64,000 bases of DNA from Amycolatopsis saalfeldensis (GTDB lineage Bacteria; Actinomycetota; Actinomycetes; Mycobacteriales; Pseudonocardiaceae), in contig NZ_FOEF01000005.1 in assembly GCF_900110575.1 (NCBI RefSeq), positions 1 through 64,000 of the forward strand, in the 5' to 3' direction. Made by a program: the position numbers and the translations under genes. A model generated the notes under the pieces. That model was given only the letters and a program-made list of their open reading frames with translations, searched no databases and had not been told where the DNA came from. Shown piece after piece: positions 8,030 to 18,016 of this stretch (its first letter is position 1; each line of letters begins with the position of its first letter).

Positions 8030-11000
8030 GTGCCGGACAACGACCAGCCGATGTGGCCCGAGGGCGACGAAGACACGTCGTCACGCGGCGGCGGCGCGAC
8101 GGCTCGCCTCCCGATCCCGAAGCCCGGCCAGACCGTCACCGACCGCCTCGCCGTGCCGAACGTCACACCGGGCCCGCCCGGCTCGTGGTTCAAGCCGAAC
8201 GTCCCACCGGACCTGATCCCAGGCGTGAACACCCCCGACGACGGCGCGGCTGCGGCGGGTTCGCCGGGGGGTTCGCCCGGTGGTGGCGGGCCGGTGGCGG
8301 CGGGTTCGCCGGGGACTGGTTCGCCGGGGTCCGGTGGGCAGGCAGCTGGTGGCCAGTCGGGTTCCGTGGGGCAGCCCGGGTCGGGTTCTCCGTCGGGTTC
8401 TCCGGGGCTGGGCGGTCAGCCGGGTTCTGGCGGTCAGCCGGGGCCAAGCTCTCCGGGTTCCGGCAGCCGGCCGGGTTCTGGTGGTCAGTCGGGACTGGGT
8501 TCGTCGGGGCCGGGTAGTCAGCAGGGTGCCGGGGGTCAGTCAGGACCGGGTTCGCCTGGGCCGGACAGTCAACCGGGTTCGGGCGGTCGGCCGGGGTCAA
8601 GCAGCCAGCAGGGTTCTGGTGGGCAGAGCGATCAGCAGGGACTTGGCTCACCGGGGCAGAGCGGTCAGTCGGGGCGGGTTTCACCGGGGCAGGGTTCGGG
8701 GCAGCCGCAGCCGCCGTCGTGGGCGCCGATTTCGCCGTCGCCGCAGGGGGCGCAGGCTCAGCCCTCACCTCAGGCGCCGCGGCAAGAGCTCGCTGATCGT
8801 CTGGGTAATGACTCGCGCTCTGCCGACGCCGGTCGCGCGGGCGACCAGCAGCGTGCCCAATCGCAGTCATCGCAGAACTGGCAGCCACAGCAGTCCCAAC
8901 AGCCACAGCAGGCGCAGGGGCAAGAGCCGGGTTCGGCGCAGCCATCGCAGGGGGACCAGGGCCGGTCGTCCCAGCAGAACCGGCCGGAGCAGCAGAACCA
9001 GTCGTCCCAGCAGAACCCGCTGTCTCGGCGGAACCAGCCGGAGCAGCAAAACCAGCTGTCCCAGCAGAACCAGCCGGGGCAGCAGAACCAGCCGGGGCAG
9101 CAGAACCAGCAGGACCAGTCGAACCAGCAGAACCGGTCGTCCCAAGGGCAGTCTCAGGCGGAGCGGCCGGACCAGTCGACGCAGCAGTTGCCGGTCCGTT
9201 CGCAGCAGGTGCCGTGGGTTCCGGTCGAGCGTCCGGCCCGGAAGGGTGAGGCGCAACGCGAGGAGGCTCGTCCGCCGTCGATCTGGACCGATCGTCGCGA
9301 GGAGCTGACCGGCGAGCCGCAGAGCCGTGGCGACCAGCCGGCGGAGTCACTGTGGACGGACCGGCACAGCGGCCGACCGGGCCAGGAAACCCAGCCCCGT
9401 CCGGACTCCCTCTGGATCGACCACCACACCAAGCACGCCGACGAGCAGCCGTCGGACAGCACCCGCAGCGAGGGGATCGGCCAGCGCCAGGACAGCGTCC
9501 CGGCCGGTTCGCGTCCAGACGGCCTCGGCAGCCAGCGCCCCGCCGGGCAGTACCCCGAGGGACAGCGCTCCGCCGGCCAGCGCCCAGACGACCAGCGACC
9601 TGACAGCCAGCGCCCCGGCAGCCAGCGGCCCGAGGGCCAGTGGTCCGACGACCAGCGCTCCGGCGGCCAGGGCCCCGGCAGCCAGCGGCCCGAGGGCCAG
9701 TGGTCCGACGACCAGCGCTCCGGCAGCCAGCGGTTCGACAATCAGCGACCTGAGGGCCAGCGACCCGACGACTCCCGGCGCGACGGGCCCCGCGAAGACC
9801 AGCGGTGGAACAGCTTCCGCAGCGAGGCGCCGGACCAGTTCCGCGATGACGGCCAGCCGGGTCAGCGGCCCGGTGACTGGTCACAGCAGATCGAACTGCG
9901 GGAGGGGCACGGCGACGAGCCCGGGGACCGGCGGGGTCTGCCGCCCGAGCCGCCGCGGGGGATGGTGCCCTCGGCGTCGTCTTCGGTGAACCAGGCTCGG
10001 CCGATGCGGATCGAGCCGTCGGGGGAGCAGTTCCCGGCGGAGGCGACCGTCGGGATCGAGCGGCCCAGTGAGGGCTTCCCGCTGCTTTCCGGCCAGCCCG
10101 GTCAGCAGAACCAGCCCGGTCAGCAGGGTCAGTACGTCCCCCATGGCCAGGACCACGACCCGGCCGACGACCGCGGATACGGCGACGGGCCGCCCCAAGA
10201 GCCGCCGTACGAGCCGTACTCACCCGCCGAGCCGCCGCGGAAACGCAAGCGTGGCAAGAAACTCGTGGTCATCGGCGCCGTTGTGGTGCTGCTGCTCGCG
10301 GCGGCCGGAGTCGCGGCGGCGATGCCGAAGGTGTCCACGAAACTCGGCCTGCCTTGGGCGCCGGCGAACGCGCCCAAGAGCGACATCCCGGATCCCGCGT
10401 CGGTCAGCCTCGCGTTGCACGGTCCGGACACGACGGGGCAGGGACCGTCGGCGGGCGGGGTGGGATCCGCGCTCTCCGGCCCGGCCGCCAACAAGGCGCT
10501 CGCCCAGCTCACCGGCAGCGTGATCGACCCGGCCACCGGCGATGTCCTCTGGGACCACGGGTCCACGACCGCGCTGACGCCGGCGTCGACCACGAAGATC
10601 CTCACCGTCTCGGCCGCGCTGCTTTCGATGGAGCCGACCAAGCGGCTGACCACGAAGATCGTCCAGGGCGCGCAGCCCGGCACGGTGATCCTGGTCGGCG
10701 GTGGCGACCCGAGCCTGACCACACTGCCGATCGGCACGGACTCGCCGCTGTACCCGGGCGACGCGCACGTCGACGACCTCGTCGCGCAGGTCAAGAAGGC
10801 CACCGGCGGCGACGTCAGCAAGGTGCAGCTCGACCTGAGCGCCTACACCGGCCCCCAGACCGCCCCCGGCTGGGAACCCGGCGACGCGCCGTCGACCTAT
10901 GGCGCGCCGATCGTCCCCGCGATGACCGACGGCGGCCGCATCAACCCGAAGGTCGACGAGACGCCGCGCTCGGGCACGCCCGCGACTGCACTGGCCCAGC

Positions 11001-11641
11001 TGATCGCCGGCAAGCTCGGCGCGCAGGCGGGCGGCACGGCCAAGGCGCCGGACGGTGCAAAGGTCCTGGGCCAAGTCCAGTCCGCGCCGTTGCCGGACCT
11101 GGCCTACGCGCTGCTGCAGATCTCCGACAACGTCCTCGCCGACGCACTCGGCCGTCAGGTCGCCATCACGGCCGGTGCCGACCCGTCGTTCACGGGCGCG
11201 GGCGAGTCCGTGAAGAAGGTGCTTCAGGACCATGGGTTCGACGTGAGCAATCTGCAGCTGTTCGACACCAGCGGGCTGTCGAACCAGAACCGGGTGCCCG
11301 CGCGCCTGCTCGCGCAGATCCTGGCGGCGGCGGCCGCGCCGGACGGCAAGTCCGCGGACACCGCCAAACTCCGTCCGCTGCTCGCGGGCCTGCCGGTCGC
11401 GGGCAGCCCGGCCGGCACCCTCGGCCCGCGCTACCAGTCCGGTGACTCCGCGGCGGGCAAGGGCTGGGTCCGCGCCAAGACGGGCACCCTGACCTCCGTG
11501 AACACCCTCGCGGGCTACGTCCTGGACAAGGACAACCGGGTCCTGGTCTTCGCGTTCATGTCGAACGGCTCGGACAAGAACCCGGGCCAAGCCGCGCTGG
11601 ACGTCCTGGCGACGACACTGCGCAACTGCGGCTGCCACTGA
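8030..11641 (+). CDS. dacB: D-alanyl-D-alanine carboxypeptidase/endopeptidase (PBP4 type) with giant disordered N-terminal tail
   Basis: The 1203-residue protein has two very different halves. Residues 1-740 are low-complexity: a Gly/Ser/Pro/Gln part, then a QQNQ-rich part (about 270-390), then an Arg/Asp/Gln-rich part with 20-residue repeats. After KRKRGKK a single membrane helix (about 745-765) leads to an extracellular PBP4 domain. Its three active-site motifs are intact: ASTTK with Ser853 and Lys856, SDN at about 1032 and KTG at about 1150. PBP4 enzymes trim or cleave peptidoglycan crosslinks. Positive-inside topology puts the 740-residue tail in the cytoplasm, which is far longer than in the M. 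tuberculosis homologue. The GTG at 8030 has AGAAGGAG just upstream. It is divergent from ppa, with a 173-base shared promoter region. Confidence 0.9.
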   Translation: MPDNDQPMWPEGDEDTSSRGGGATARLPIPKPGQTVTDRLAVPNVTPGPPGSWFKPNVPPDLIPGVNTPDDGAAAAGSPGGSPGGGGPVAAGSPGTGSPGSGGQAAGGQSGSVGQPGSGSPSGSPGLGGQPGSGGQPGPSSPGSGSRPGSGGQSGLGSSGPGSQQGAGGQSGPGSPGPDSQPGSGGRPGSSSQQGSGGQSDQQGLGSPGQSGQSGRVSPGQGSGQPQPPSWAPISPSPQGAQAQPSPQAPRQELADRLGNDSRSADAGRAGDQQRAQSQSSQNWQPQQSQQPQQAQGQEPGSAQPSQGDQGRSSQQNRPEQQNQSSQQNPLSRRNQPEQQNQLSQQNQPGQQNQPGQQNQQDQSNQQNRSSQGQSQAERPDQSTQQLPVRSQQVPWVPVERPARKGEAQREEARPPSIWTDRREELTGEPQSRGDQPAESLWTDRHSGRPGQETQPRPDSLWIDHHTKHADEQPSDSTRSEGIGQRQDSVPAGSRPDGLGSQRPAGQYPEGQRSAGQRPDDQRPDSQRPGSQRPEGQWSDDQRSGGQGPGSQRPEGQWSDDQRSGSQRFDNQRPEGQRPDDSRRDGPREDQRWNSFRSEAPDQFRDDGQPGQRPGDWSQQIELREGHGDEPGDRRGLPPEPPRGMVPSASSSVNQARPMRIEPSGEQFPAEATVGIERPSEGFPLLSGQPGQQNQPGQQGQYVPHGQDHDPADDRGYGDGPPQEPPYEPYSPAEPPRKRKRGKKLVVIGAVVVLLLAAAGVAAAMPKVSTKLGLPWAPANAPKSDIPDPASVSLALHGPDTTGQGPSAGGVGSALSGPAANKALAQLTGSVIDPATGDVLWDHGSTTALTPASTTKILTVSAALLSMEPTKRLTTKIVQGAQPGTVILVGGGDPSLTTLPIGTDSPLYPGDAHVDDLVAQVKKATGGDVSKVQLDLSAYTGPQTAPGWEPGDAPSTYGAPIVPAMTDGGRINPKVDETPRSGTPATALAQLIAGKLGAQAGGTAKAPDGAKVLGQVQSAPLPDLAYALLQISDNVLADALGRQVAITAGADPSFTGAGESVKKVLQDHGFDVSNLQLFDTSGLSNQNRVPARLLAQILAAAAAPDGKSADTAKLRPLLAGLPVAGSPAGTLGPRYQSGDSAAGKGWVRAKTGTLTSVNTLAGYVLDKDNRVLVFAFMSNGSDKNPGQAALDVLATTLRNCGCH
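9612..9720 (+). repeat. 60-base tandem direct repeat inside the dacB tail
   Basis: Bases 9612-9660 recur identically at 9672-9720 (period 60 bases, 20 residues, unit containing [14 protein letters not shown]). A decayed third copy follows to about 9775. The unit is in frame, so copy-number change would lengthen or shorten the disordered tail without breaking the enzyme. Confidence 0.85.
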
Positions 11642-12447
11642 CAGAAACCGGCGCGCCAGCGCGCGGCGACTGAACTGTGCTGCTGCGCTGCCGCTGGTCG
11701 GGGTGGCCTGGGTGGGGTTTTGTCGCTGGCCGGACCGACTGGCGCCGAGTGCTGCGATTGGCCGAGGCCACCGGGGTGGCGGCCTGCGGCTGGCCGGAGC
11801 TGCTGGGGCGGGTGCTGCAGTTGGCCAGAGTTACCAACACAGAGCGCCGCGAATGGCCGGGGCCGCCAGGACAGCGTCCCGCGACTGATCGGGGCGCCGG
11901 TGCCGGGTGCTGCCGTCGACCCGTAGCCGCCGGCGTCGGGTGCTGCCATCGACCCGACGTTGCAGAGGCAGGGTGCAGCGACCGGCCAGAGTGGCCCGAG
12001 CAAGGCACCGCTCTTCGCCGCAGTAACCGGTGCAGAGTGCCGCCGCCGGCTACAGCAGCCAGCGCGCAGTGGCCCGCGGCCGAACAACCAGGCAGGCCAA
12101 GGGCCGACCTCGGCGTGTTCAGGTTCCGGTCAGGCCCACGCACCCTCCCCGGTCTCAGCTCACCTCAGGCCACTTCCCCTGCAGCACAAGGGAAGTGGGC
12201 AAAGCCGGGCATTCCGCCTCCGTCGGGCCCGCTCCCCACATGCACGGCACTCGCACCGTCCCCTCGACTCAGATGATCACCACCTCGCCCTCCGCGCATG
12301 GTCCCGTTGCGAACCTCGACACCTGGTACCCCCTCATTTCCGTCATGGGACCAGTGCACCACCCGGGTACGACATTTTCCGGCGCCCGAGGATCCGAACG
12401 CTGCGCTCAGGCTGGAAAAGGGGCCGGGGCCGGGTAGCGTCAGAGGG
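11642..12447. other. 806-base gene-free stretch with degenerate repeats
   Basis: No convincing gene lies here: the open frames on both strands overlap heavily, lack ribosome sites and resemble no family. Short motifs recur loosely from about 11680 to 12100, for example GTGCTGCGATTGGCC and GTGCTGCAGTTGGCC, and GGGTGCTGCCGTCGACCCG (11905) with a one-mismatch copy at 11938. The last 200 bases should hold the promoter of the metallopeptidase operon, but I cannot point to clear -35/-10 boxes. Confidence 0.6.
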
Positions 12448-13497
12448 GTGAGCCAGGAAACCGAGACCCGCCGGCGGCCGATGGTCGACTGGGACCTCGC
12501 GGCGTCCACTGGGGCGTTGCTCGTGCGGGGCGGACCGCAGGTCCCCCGCGACGTTGCCGAACAGGCGGTCGTCGACCTGCGCGAGCTGACCGTCGAGGCC
12601 GAGGGGCATGTGCGGGGGCTCACCGGGCTCGGCCGGGATCTGCCGTTGCTGCCCGGCACCGTCGTCGACCGGGCGGGGTGGGTGCGGGCGGCCGCGTCCG
12701 GGCTCGACGCGCTCACCGGGCGCGCGCTGCCCGAGGCGCAGAGCGGCCCGCTCGGGCCGATCCTCGCGGGCGGCGCCGGAGTGCAGACCGGGTTGGTGCT
12801 GTCCTTCCTCGCTTCTCGCGTGCTCGGCCAGTACGACCCCTTCGGCGGCCCCGAGCGCGAAGGCGAGCTGTTGCTCGTCGCGCCCAACGTCGTTGCCGCG
12901 GAGCGGGCGATGCAGGTGCCCGGCCGCGACTTCCGGTTGTGGGTCTGCCTCCACGAGTGCACCCACCGCCTCCAGTTCACCGCCGTGCGGTGGCTGCGCG
13001 ACTACTTCGCCGACGAGGTCGAGCGCCTCGTCACCGGCATCGCCGGCAACTCCGCCGACGGCCTGTCCGACCTGGTCGGACGCCTTCCTGAGGCGCTCAA
13101 GCAGCGGGGCAAGGGCGTCGGCATCGCCGAACTCCTTCAGTCGCCGAAGGAGCGCGCCGTCTTCGACCGTCTCCTCGCTCTCTCGACGCTGCTGGAGGGC
13201 CACGCGGACTACGTGATGGACGCCGTCGGCCCGCAGGTCGTGCCCAGCGTCGACACCATCCGCTCGCGCTTCACCGCGCGTCGCAAGGGCGGTGGCCTCT
13301 TCGACCGGATGCTGCGCGCGTTGCTGGGCATGGACGCGAAGATCCGGCAGTACGAAGAAGGTGCGAAGTTCACGAAGCACGTCGTCGACGCCGTCGGCAT
13401 GGACGGCTTCAACGCGGTCTGGCGCTCGCCGAACACCTTGCCGACCCGGGCCGAGATCACCGATCCCGCGGCTTGGGTACGGCGTCTGCACGGGTGA
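12448..13497 (+). CDS. Zinc metallopeptidase, Rv3626c-like family
   Basis: The 349-residue protein contains the zincin motif HECTH (residues 169-173, HExxH) inside LHECTHRLQFTAVRWL, with the second His and a following helix typical of gluzincin-like enzymes. There is no signal peptide or membrane helix, so it is probably cytosolic. The family is conserved in actinobacteria beside tilS and hpt (Rv3626c in M. tuberculosis) and is often labelled as associated with coenzyme F420 biosynthesis, though its substrate is unknown. GTG at 12448 with GAGGGG just upstream is preferred over upstream frames. Its stop overlaps the tilS start (GTGA), indicating translational coupling. Confidence 0.85.
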   Translation: MSQETETRRRPMVDWDLAASTGALLVRGGPQVPRDVAEQAVVDLRELTVEAEGHVRGLTGLGRDLPLLPGTVVDRAGWVRAAASGLDALTGRALPEAQSGPLGPILAGGAGVQTGLVLSFLASRVLGQYDPFGGPEREGELLLVAPNVVAAERAMQVPGRDFRLWVCLHECTHRLQFTAVRWLRDYFADEVERLVTGIAGNSADGLSDLVGRLPEALKQRGKGVGIAELLQSPKERAVFDRLLALSTLLEGHADYVMDAVGPQVVPSVDTIRSRFTARRKGGGLFDRMLRALLGMDAKIRQYEEGAKFTKHVVDAVGMDGFNAVWRSPNTLPTRAEITDPAAWVRRLHG

Positions 13498-14459
13498 GCG
13501 CGGTCGCGGCGGTCCGCAAGGCGGTGCGGGATTTCCTCGGCACCGTCGAGCTTCCCGCCGAGTTGTGCGTCGCCGTCTCCGGTGGTGCGGACTCACTCGC
13601 GCTGGCCGAGGCGACCGCGAACGCCGGACGGCTCCGCCAGATCCCGACGCGTGCCCTCGTCGTCGACCACGGGTTGCAGCCGGGCTCCGCGAAGGTGGCC
13701 GAAGAGGCGGCGGCGCGGGCGAAGCAGCTCGGCGTCGAGAGCGCCGAAGTGTTGACCGTTCGCGTAGAGGGACGCGGTGGCCCCGAAGCAGCCGCGCGCA
13801 CCGCGAGGTACGGCGCGCTCCACGAAGCCCGCGGCGAGGCTCTCGTGCTGCTAGGACACACCCTCGACGACCAAGCGGAAACCGTCCTGCTGGGCCTCGG
13901 CCGCGGCTCCGGGCCGCGGTCGCTCGCGGGGATGCGGCCGTACGACCCGCCGTGGGGACGGCCGCTGCTCGGCATCACCCGCGAGCAGACGCGGCTGGCC
14001 TGCGCCGAACTCGGCGTCGAGCCTTGGCAGGACCCGCACAACGCCGACCCGCGCTTCACCCGCGCCCGCCTCCGGGCCGAAGTGCTGCCGCTGCTGGAGG
14101 ACGTCCTCGCCGGCGGGGTCGCCCCGGCGCTGGCCCGAACGGCCGCACAGCTGCGAGACGACACCGAGGCGTTGGACACAGTGGCTGACCGGATCCTCAC
14201 CCGCGCGGGCGGCTCCGAAGGCCTGGACGTGGCCGTGCTGGCCGCCGAGCCCGCGGCACTGCGGAGGCGGGTTCTCCGCAGGTGGTTGCTGGACTCCGGG
14301 GTGCGCGAGCTCACCGACGCGCACCTGCGGTCGGTCGACGCGCTCGTCGTCCGCTGGCGCGGGCAGGGCGGCGTTTGGCTGCCGGGCAAGTTGGAGGCGA
14401 GACGGGGCCATGGCAGGCTCTCGCTGAACGGACCCGAACCCACCACCCGAGGGGAATGA
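13494..14459 (+). CDS. tilS: tRNA(Ile)-lysidine synthase
   Basis: The 321-residue enzyme attaches lysine to the wobble cytidine of the CAU-anticodon tRNA(Ile), changing its codon from AUG to AUA. The N-type ATP pyrophosphatase loop SGGADS is at residues 29-34, and VVDHGLQPGS and LGHTLDDQAETVLL follow in family order. It is short compared with E. coli TilS and lacks the long C-terminal domains, as in other actinobacteria. The GTG at 13494 overlaps the upstream stop; an ATG seven codons earlier is possible but would lie deeper in the metallopeptidase gene. hpt follows after three bases. Confidence 0.93.
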   Translation: MSAVAAVRKAVRDFLGTVELPAELCVAVSGGADSLALAEATANAGRLRQIPTRALVVDHGLQPGSAKVAEEAAARAKQLGVESAEVLTVRVEGRGGPEAAARTARYGALHEARGEALVLLGHTLDDQAETVLLGLGRGSGPRSLAGMRPYDPPWGRPLLGITREQTRLACAELGVEPWQDPHNADPRFTRARLRAEVLPLLEDVLAGGVAPALARTAAQLRDDTEALDTVADRILTRAGGSEGLDVAVLAAEPAALRRRVLRRWLLDSGVRELTDAHLRSVDALVVRWRGQGGVWLPGKLEARRGHGRLSLNGPEPTTRGE

Positions 14460-14462
14460 CCC

Positions 14463-15014
14463 GTGTACGAGGGCGAGATCGCCTCCGTGCTCATCACCGA
14501 GCAGCAGATCAACGAAAAGATCGCGGAGCTGGCGGCCAAGATCGCCGCGGATTACCCCGAGAACGGGCAGGGCGAACTCCTGCTGGTCGGCGTCCTCAAG
14601 GGCGCCGTCATGTTCATGACGGACTTCGCGCGGGCGCTGCCGTTGCCGACCCAGCTGGAGTTCATGGCTGTGTCGTCGTACGGCTCGTCCACGTCGTCTT
14701 CCGGGGTGGTGCGCATCCTCAAGGACCTCGACCGCGACATCGCGGGGCGGCACGTCCTGATCGTCGAGGACATCGTCGACTCCGGCCTGACGCTGTCGTG
14801 GCTGCTGAAGAACCTGGCGAGCCGGAATCCGGCGTCGCTCGAGGTCGTCTCGCTGCTGCGCAAGCCCGACGCCGTGAAGGTGGAGGTGCCGGTGAAGTAC
14901 ATCGGCTTCGACATCCCGAACGAATTCGTGGTCGGCTACGGCCTCGACTACGCCGAGCGCTACCGCGACCTGCCCTACATCGGCACGCTGGACCCGCGGG
15001 TCTACACGTCGTGA
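14463..15014 (+). CDS. hpt: Hypoxanthine phosphoribosyltransferase
   Basis: The 183-residue purine-salvage enzyme joins hypoxanthine or guanine to PRPP, giving IMP or GMP. The PRPP-binding loop [13 protein letters not shown] (about residues 98-110), the flexible-loop SSYGSST and the C-terminal base-binding [20 protein letters not shown] are all present. GTG at 14463 follows tilS by three bases with GAGGGGAATG upstream. The tilS-hpt pair is widely conserved, and in M. tuberculosis the same pair leads into an ESX-related region before ftsH, as here. Confidence 0.95.
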   Translation: MYEGEIASVLITEQQINEKIAELAAKIAADYPENGQGELLLVGVLKGAVMFMTDFARALPLPTQLEFMAVSSYGSSTSSSGVVRILKDLDRDIAGRHVLIVEDIVDSGLTLSWLLKNLASRNPASLEVVSLLRKPDAVKVEVPVKYIGFDIPNEFVVGYGLDYAERYRDLPYIGTLDPRVYTS

Positions 15015-15045
15015 CGAACGCCCGGTGAACCTCACCGGGCGTTCG
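15015..15045 (+). terminator. Strong hairpin after hpt
   Basis: CGAACGCCCGGTGA (15015-15028) pairs perfectly with TCACCGGGCGTTCG (15032-15045) around a three-base loop, starting directly after the hpt stop. There is no T-run, so termination or 3' stabilisation are both possible. Confidence 0.7.
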
Positions 15046-15229
15046 CGCGTGTGGATGGCGGAGGCGGTTTGTCCACAGGTTCGCGGAACCTGTTGCGGCG
15101 ATCACCCCCGGTACGGAACCCTGGGTCAGGCGATCGCGTCATAGGTGCCGACCAGGTGCGTTAACCTATGCGAAGACCTATTGCCATGCGGGCGGGGCGA
15201 GCTCGCGCGGGGGAACGGAGAGAGGGCAG

Positions 15230-15595
15230 ATGGGCAACAGCAGCTTGGCCGACGCCAACGCGTTCAAGAACGCCGCCGCCAACGGTCAGGTCGGCATCGA
15301 TCCTGACGCGGCACAGACTGTGCTGAACAAGATCCGCACCGGCAAGGACGCGATCGAGGCCCTGCTCAACAGCTCGGGCTCGCTGGCGCAGCCGCCGAAG
15401 CTGGGGGCCAACCCGGTCGGCCAGGCGATGGCGGCGAAGTTCGTCCAGCGCGCCGACGGCGGCGGCGACTCCTACGCCTCCGCGCTGAAGAACCTGCTCG
15501 ACCAGTACGAGGCGGCCGAGCAGGGCATCGTCACGGCGATGTCGAAGTACCACGAGATCGACCAGTCCGCCGCCGACCCGTTCCGCAAGGCCTGA
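15230..15595 (+). CDS. Small type VII secretion (ESX) substrate-like protein with YxxxD signal
   Basis: A 121-residue soluble, helix-rich protein without a Sec signal. Two helical segments (about residues 25-50 and 75-105) flank a loop, and the chain ends with YHEIDQSAAD, which fits the YxxxD/E export signal of ESX substrates. It sits 22 bases ahead of a larger PPE-like gene and two EspG-type genes, just as PE genes precede PPE genes in mycobacteria. From this I infer that it forms a heterodimer with the next product. It is not a clear WXG100 protein, since the WxG turn is missing. ATG at 15230 with GGAGAGAGGGCAG upstream. Confidence 0.7.
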   Translation: MGNSSLADANAFKNAAANGQVGIDPDAAQTVLNKIRTGKDAIEALLNSSGSLAQPPKLGANPVGQAMAAKFVQRADGGGDSYASALKNLLDQYEAAEQGIVTAMSKYHEIDQSAADPFRKA

Positions 15596-15617
15596 CGTCC
15601 GAGGGGGATCACCAGTC

Positions 15618-17021
15618 ATGGCACCGAATCACGACAACAGCGGCACCGGGCAGCAGCAGACGCCGCTCTCGCCGGGGACGTCCGGCACGCCCCTCGTCCC
15701 GATGGGCGACAACTCCGAGTCGCAGAGCATCGTCGCGTCCGCGCGCTCCAGCGCCGGCGGTTTCGAGATGGGTGGCGACCGCGCCATCGCCAACCCGCCG
15801 AACTGGAACTCGCAGCAGAGCCAGGAGCTCTACAACGGCGCGGTCACCGACAACGACCCCGGCACCGCCGAGGCCACCGGCCAGCAGTGGACCAAGCACG
15901 GCACCGAGCTGAAGCAGGCGTCGGACCACCTCTACAACGCGATTTCCGAGCTGGGCAACGCCTGGGTCGGCCATGGTGCTGCGGGTGCGCAGGGCGCGCT
16001 CGTGTCCATCGCCAACTCCGGCCAGCAGGCCTCGGACGCCGCGCACACGATGGCCGACCGCCTCGGCAAGCAGGCCTCGGCCGCCGCCGAGGTCAAGAAG
16101 ATGCCGGCCCCGCGCGACTTCGACCCGAAGCAGGCGATGGCCGCCGCGCTGGCCGGCGGTCCCGCCGCGATGGCCGCGGACCAGAAGGTCCAGGCCGACG
16201 CCGCGAACGACGTCAAGGCGCAGCAGGTCGCGTTCTTCAACGCGTACACGCAGTCGATGAGCGAGGTCGACGGCTCGACCCCGAGCTTCGGCCCCGATTC
16301 GCTCGGCATGAAGCCCACTGCCTCGCACTTCAACGGCAACTCGTTCAACTCGCTCAACGGCGGCTCGCACTCCGGCAACATCGCCGGCGGGCCCGGCGTG
16401 GGCACCCCCGCTTTCGGCGGCCCGGTCGGCGTCGGCGCCGGCGGTCACGCCAGTGCCCTCGGCACCGGCGGCCCGCACGTCACCGGTGATTCGGGCACGT
16501 ACGGCGCTTCCGGCGCGGCCCCGGCCGCCCTCCCCGCGGCGGGCTCGGGTGCCGGTGCGGGCGCGGTGAGCGGCGCTGCCGCGATCACCCCGTCGGCTCC
16601 GGCCGGCGGCGGCGGTGCCGGTGGGGTCGGCTCGGCACTCGGACTGGGCGCGGTCAGCGGCGGCCTCGGCTTCGCCGGCGCCAAGCTGGGCCAGGGCACC
16701 CGCAGCGGGTCTCGGAACAACGAGGAGAGCACGTCCGCGGCGGCCGAGCACCAGAACGGCCAGAGCGCGGCTTCGGCGGTTCCGCAGCAGGGCGGTGTGG
16801 TCCCCGCCGGCGGCACCATCGGCGGCCAGACCGCGGCACCCGGCATGGGCGGCAGCATGGGCGGTATGGGCGGCGGCATGGGTGGCGGCCAGGGCCAGGA
16901 GGACGAGGAGCACACGCACGCGTCGTTCCTCATCGAGCCGGACCCGGACGACGCCTTCGGCGCCAACGAGGCCACCCCGCCGCCGGTCATCGGCGCGTGG
17001 TCGGACGAAGACGACGACTGA
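15618..17021 (+). CDS. PPE-like ESX substrate with Gly-rich C-terminus
   Basis: The 467-residue protein has an N-terminal helical region (about 45-235) containing a WxG turn (LGNAWVGHGA) between long helices, like PPE/WXG proteins. A Gly/Ala/Pro-rich part (about 250-440) includes MGGSMGGMGGGMGGGQ, and the tail is acidic (EDEEHTHASFLIEPDPDD and a final SDEDDD). There is no Sec signal. Together with the 121-residue upstream protein it looks like a PE/PPE-type pair exported by an ESX system encoded elsewhere. A ribosome site (GAGGGGATCACC) precedes the ATG. The role outside the cell is unknown. Confidence 0.7.
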   Translation: MAPNHDNSGTGQQQTPLSPGTSGTPLVPMGDNSESQSIVASARSSAGGFEMGGDRAIANPPNWNSQQSQELYNGAVTDNDPGTAEATGQQWTKHGTELKQASDHLYNAISELGNAWVGHGAAGAQGALVSIANSGQQASDAAHTMADRLGKQASAAAEVKKMPAPRDFDPKQAMAAALAGGPAAMAADQKVQADAANDVKAQQVAFFNAYTQSMSEVDGSTPSFGPDSLGMKPTASHFNGNSFNSLNGGSHSGNIAGGPGVGTPAFGGPVGVGAGGHASALGTGGPHVTGDSGTYGASGAAPAALPAAGSGAGAGAVSGAAAITPSAPAGGGGAGGVGSALGLGAVSGGLGFAGAKLGQGTRSGSRNNEESTSAAAEHQNGQSAASAVPQQGGVVPAGGTIGGQTAAPGMGGSMGGMGGGMGGGQGQEDEEHTHASFLIEPDPDDAFGANEATPPPVIGAWSDEDDD

Positions 17022-17030
17022 AGCCTTTCC

Positions 17031-17070
17031 CACGGGCGCGCGGCCTTTCCGGCCGCGCGCCCGTGTTTTT
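17031..17070 (+). terminator. Rho-independent terminator after the PPE-like gene
   Basis: CACGGGCGCGCGGCC (17031-17045) pairs exactly with GGCCGCGCGCCCGTG (17051-17065), followed by TTTTT. It separates the substrate pair from the two EspG-type genes and may lower their expression. Confidence 0.9.
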
Positions 17071-17102
17071 CCTGAAACGCTGGTGTGACAAGGGGCTGGT
17101 CG

Positions 17103-17903
17103 ATGCCGAACGCGGAGCTGCTCACCCCGCTCGAGCTGGACTTCCTGTGGGAGTCGGCCGGGATGGGGGAACTGCCGTACCCGCTGCGGGTGCGCTCCCA
17201 CGGGGGCACCGTGGACGAACGGGCCGCGCTGCGCGGGCAGGCGCTCAACGGACTGGCACAACGCGGGCTGGCGGACGGGCGCGGGCGGCCGGAACCGCAC
17301 GTCGAGGACTTCTTCGGCATCCTCGCCTCACCCGACCTGAGCCTGGACTCCGTCCAGCTGATCGACCCGAACGCGGAGCCGCTGCTGGCCGTCGCGGGCG
17401 CGCTCGGCGGCCAGGGACTGCTGGCCGTCCAGGACACGCGTGGACTGCACCTTCAGCCCTGTCCGGCGGACGGCCTCGCGACGGCGATCGTTTCGCTGCT
17501 GCCGGGCGCTCCGCGCGGCACGGAGAAGTCGATCACGGTGCCGTTGGAACAGCTCGTGGGCGCCTCGGGCGTCGACTTCATGCAGCGGCGCGGCAACCAG
17601 GTGGACGCGTCGGGCCGGGCCAGCGTGGACGAGGACCGCAAGGCCCTCGCGCGGCTGCACGCCCAGCCCCGGCTGCGCGGCGGCCAGGTCGGCGCCAACG
17701 CCCGCAACCGCATGGGCGGCCGGAGCCGCTCCCCGGTGCTCAGCTGGTTCGACACCGAGAGCGGGCGGTACTTCACGCAGGCCACCAGCGGCCGCGACGG
17801 GCGTGACTGGATCACCATCGCCCCGGCCGACGCCGCCACATTGCGCCACCGTCTCGGCGAGATGCTCTCCGGCGCGGCACAGGCGAGCACCGCCGCCTTC
17901 TGA
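17103..17903 (+). CDS. EspG-family ESX secretion chaperone (copy 1)
   Basis: The 266-residue cytosolic protein fits the EspG family, chaperones that bind the tip of PE/PPE-type substrates and deliver them to the ESX membrane complex. Family features are the opening LTPLELDFLWE, the GELPYPLRV segment and the closing ITIAPADAATLRHRLGEML. There is no signal peptide or helix-turn-helix. ATG at 17103, with AAGGGG upstream. It is a paralogue of the next gene (shared GELPYPLRVRSHG and WFDT.SGRY segments), so the two arose by tandem duplication. Confidence 0.8.
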   Translation: MPNAELLTPLELDFLWESAGMGELPYPLRVRSHGGTVDERAALRGQALNGLAQRGLADGRGRPEPHVEDFFGILASPDLSLDSVQLIDPNAEPLLAVAGALGGQGLLAVQDTRGLHLQPCPADGLATAIVSLLPGAPRGTEKSITVPLEQLVGASGVDFMQRRGNQVDASGRASVDEDRKALARLHAQPRLRGGQVGANARNRMGGRSRSPVLSWFDTESGRYFTQATSGRDGRDWITIAPADAATLRHRLGEMLSGAAQASTAAF

Positions 17904-18016
17904 CGGTCCGGCCCGCGGACGGGCCGGTCCCTGTTCACGTGGAAAGCGTTGACCCGGGCCAGGCCCTCCGCGCTACGCTGAGCCAGAGTTCGATCCTGGA
18001 GAGTGAGCAGCACCGC

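Noticed and set aside
11677..12276. Open frames on both strands in the 11.6-12.3 kb gap
   Set aside because: No ribosome site, biased composition and mutual overlap; treated as a non-coding repeat tract.
15230..17021. A toxin-immunity (polymorphic toxin) reading of the 121- and 467-residue pair
   Set aside because: No toxin domain or immunity gene is seen; the EspG genes and YxxxD/WxG features favour an ESX substrate pair.
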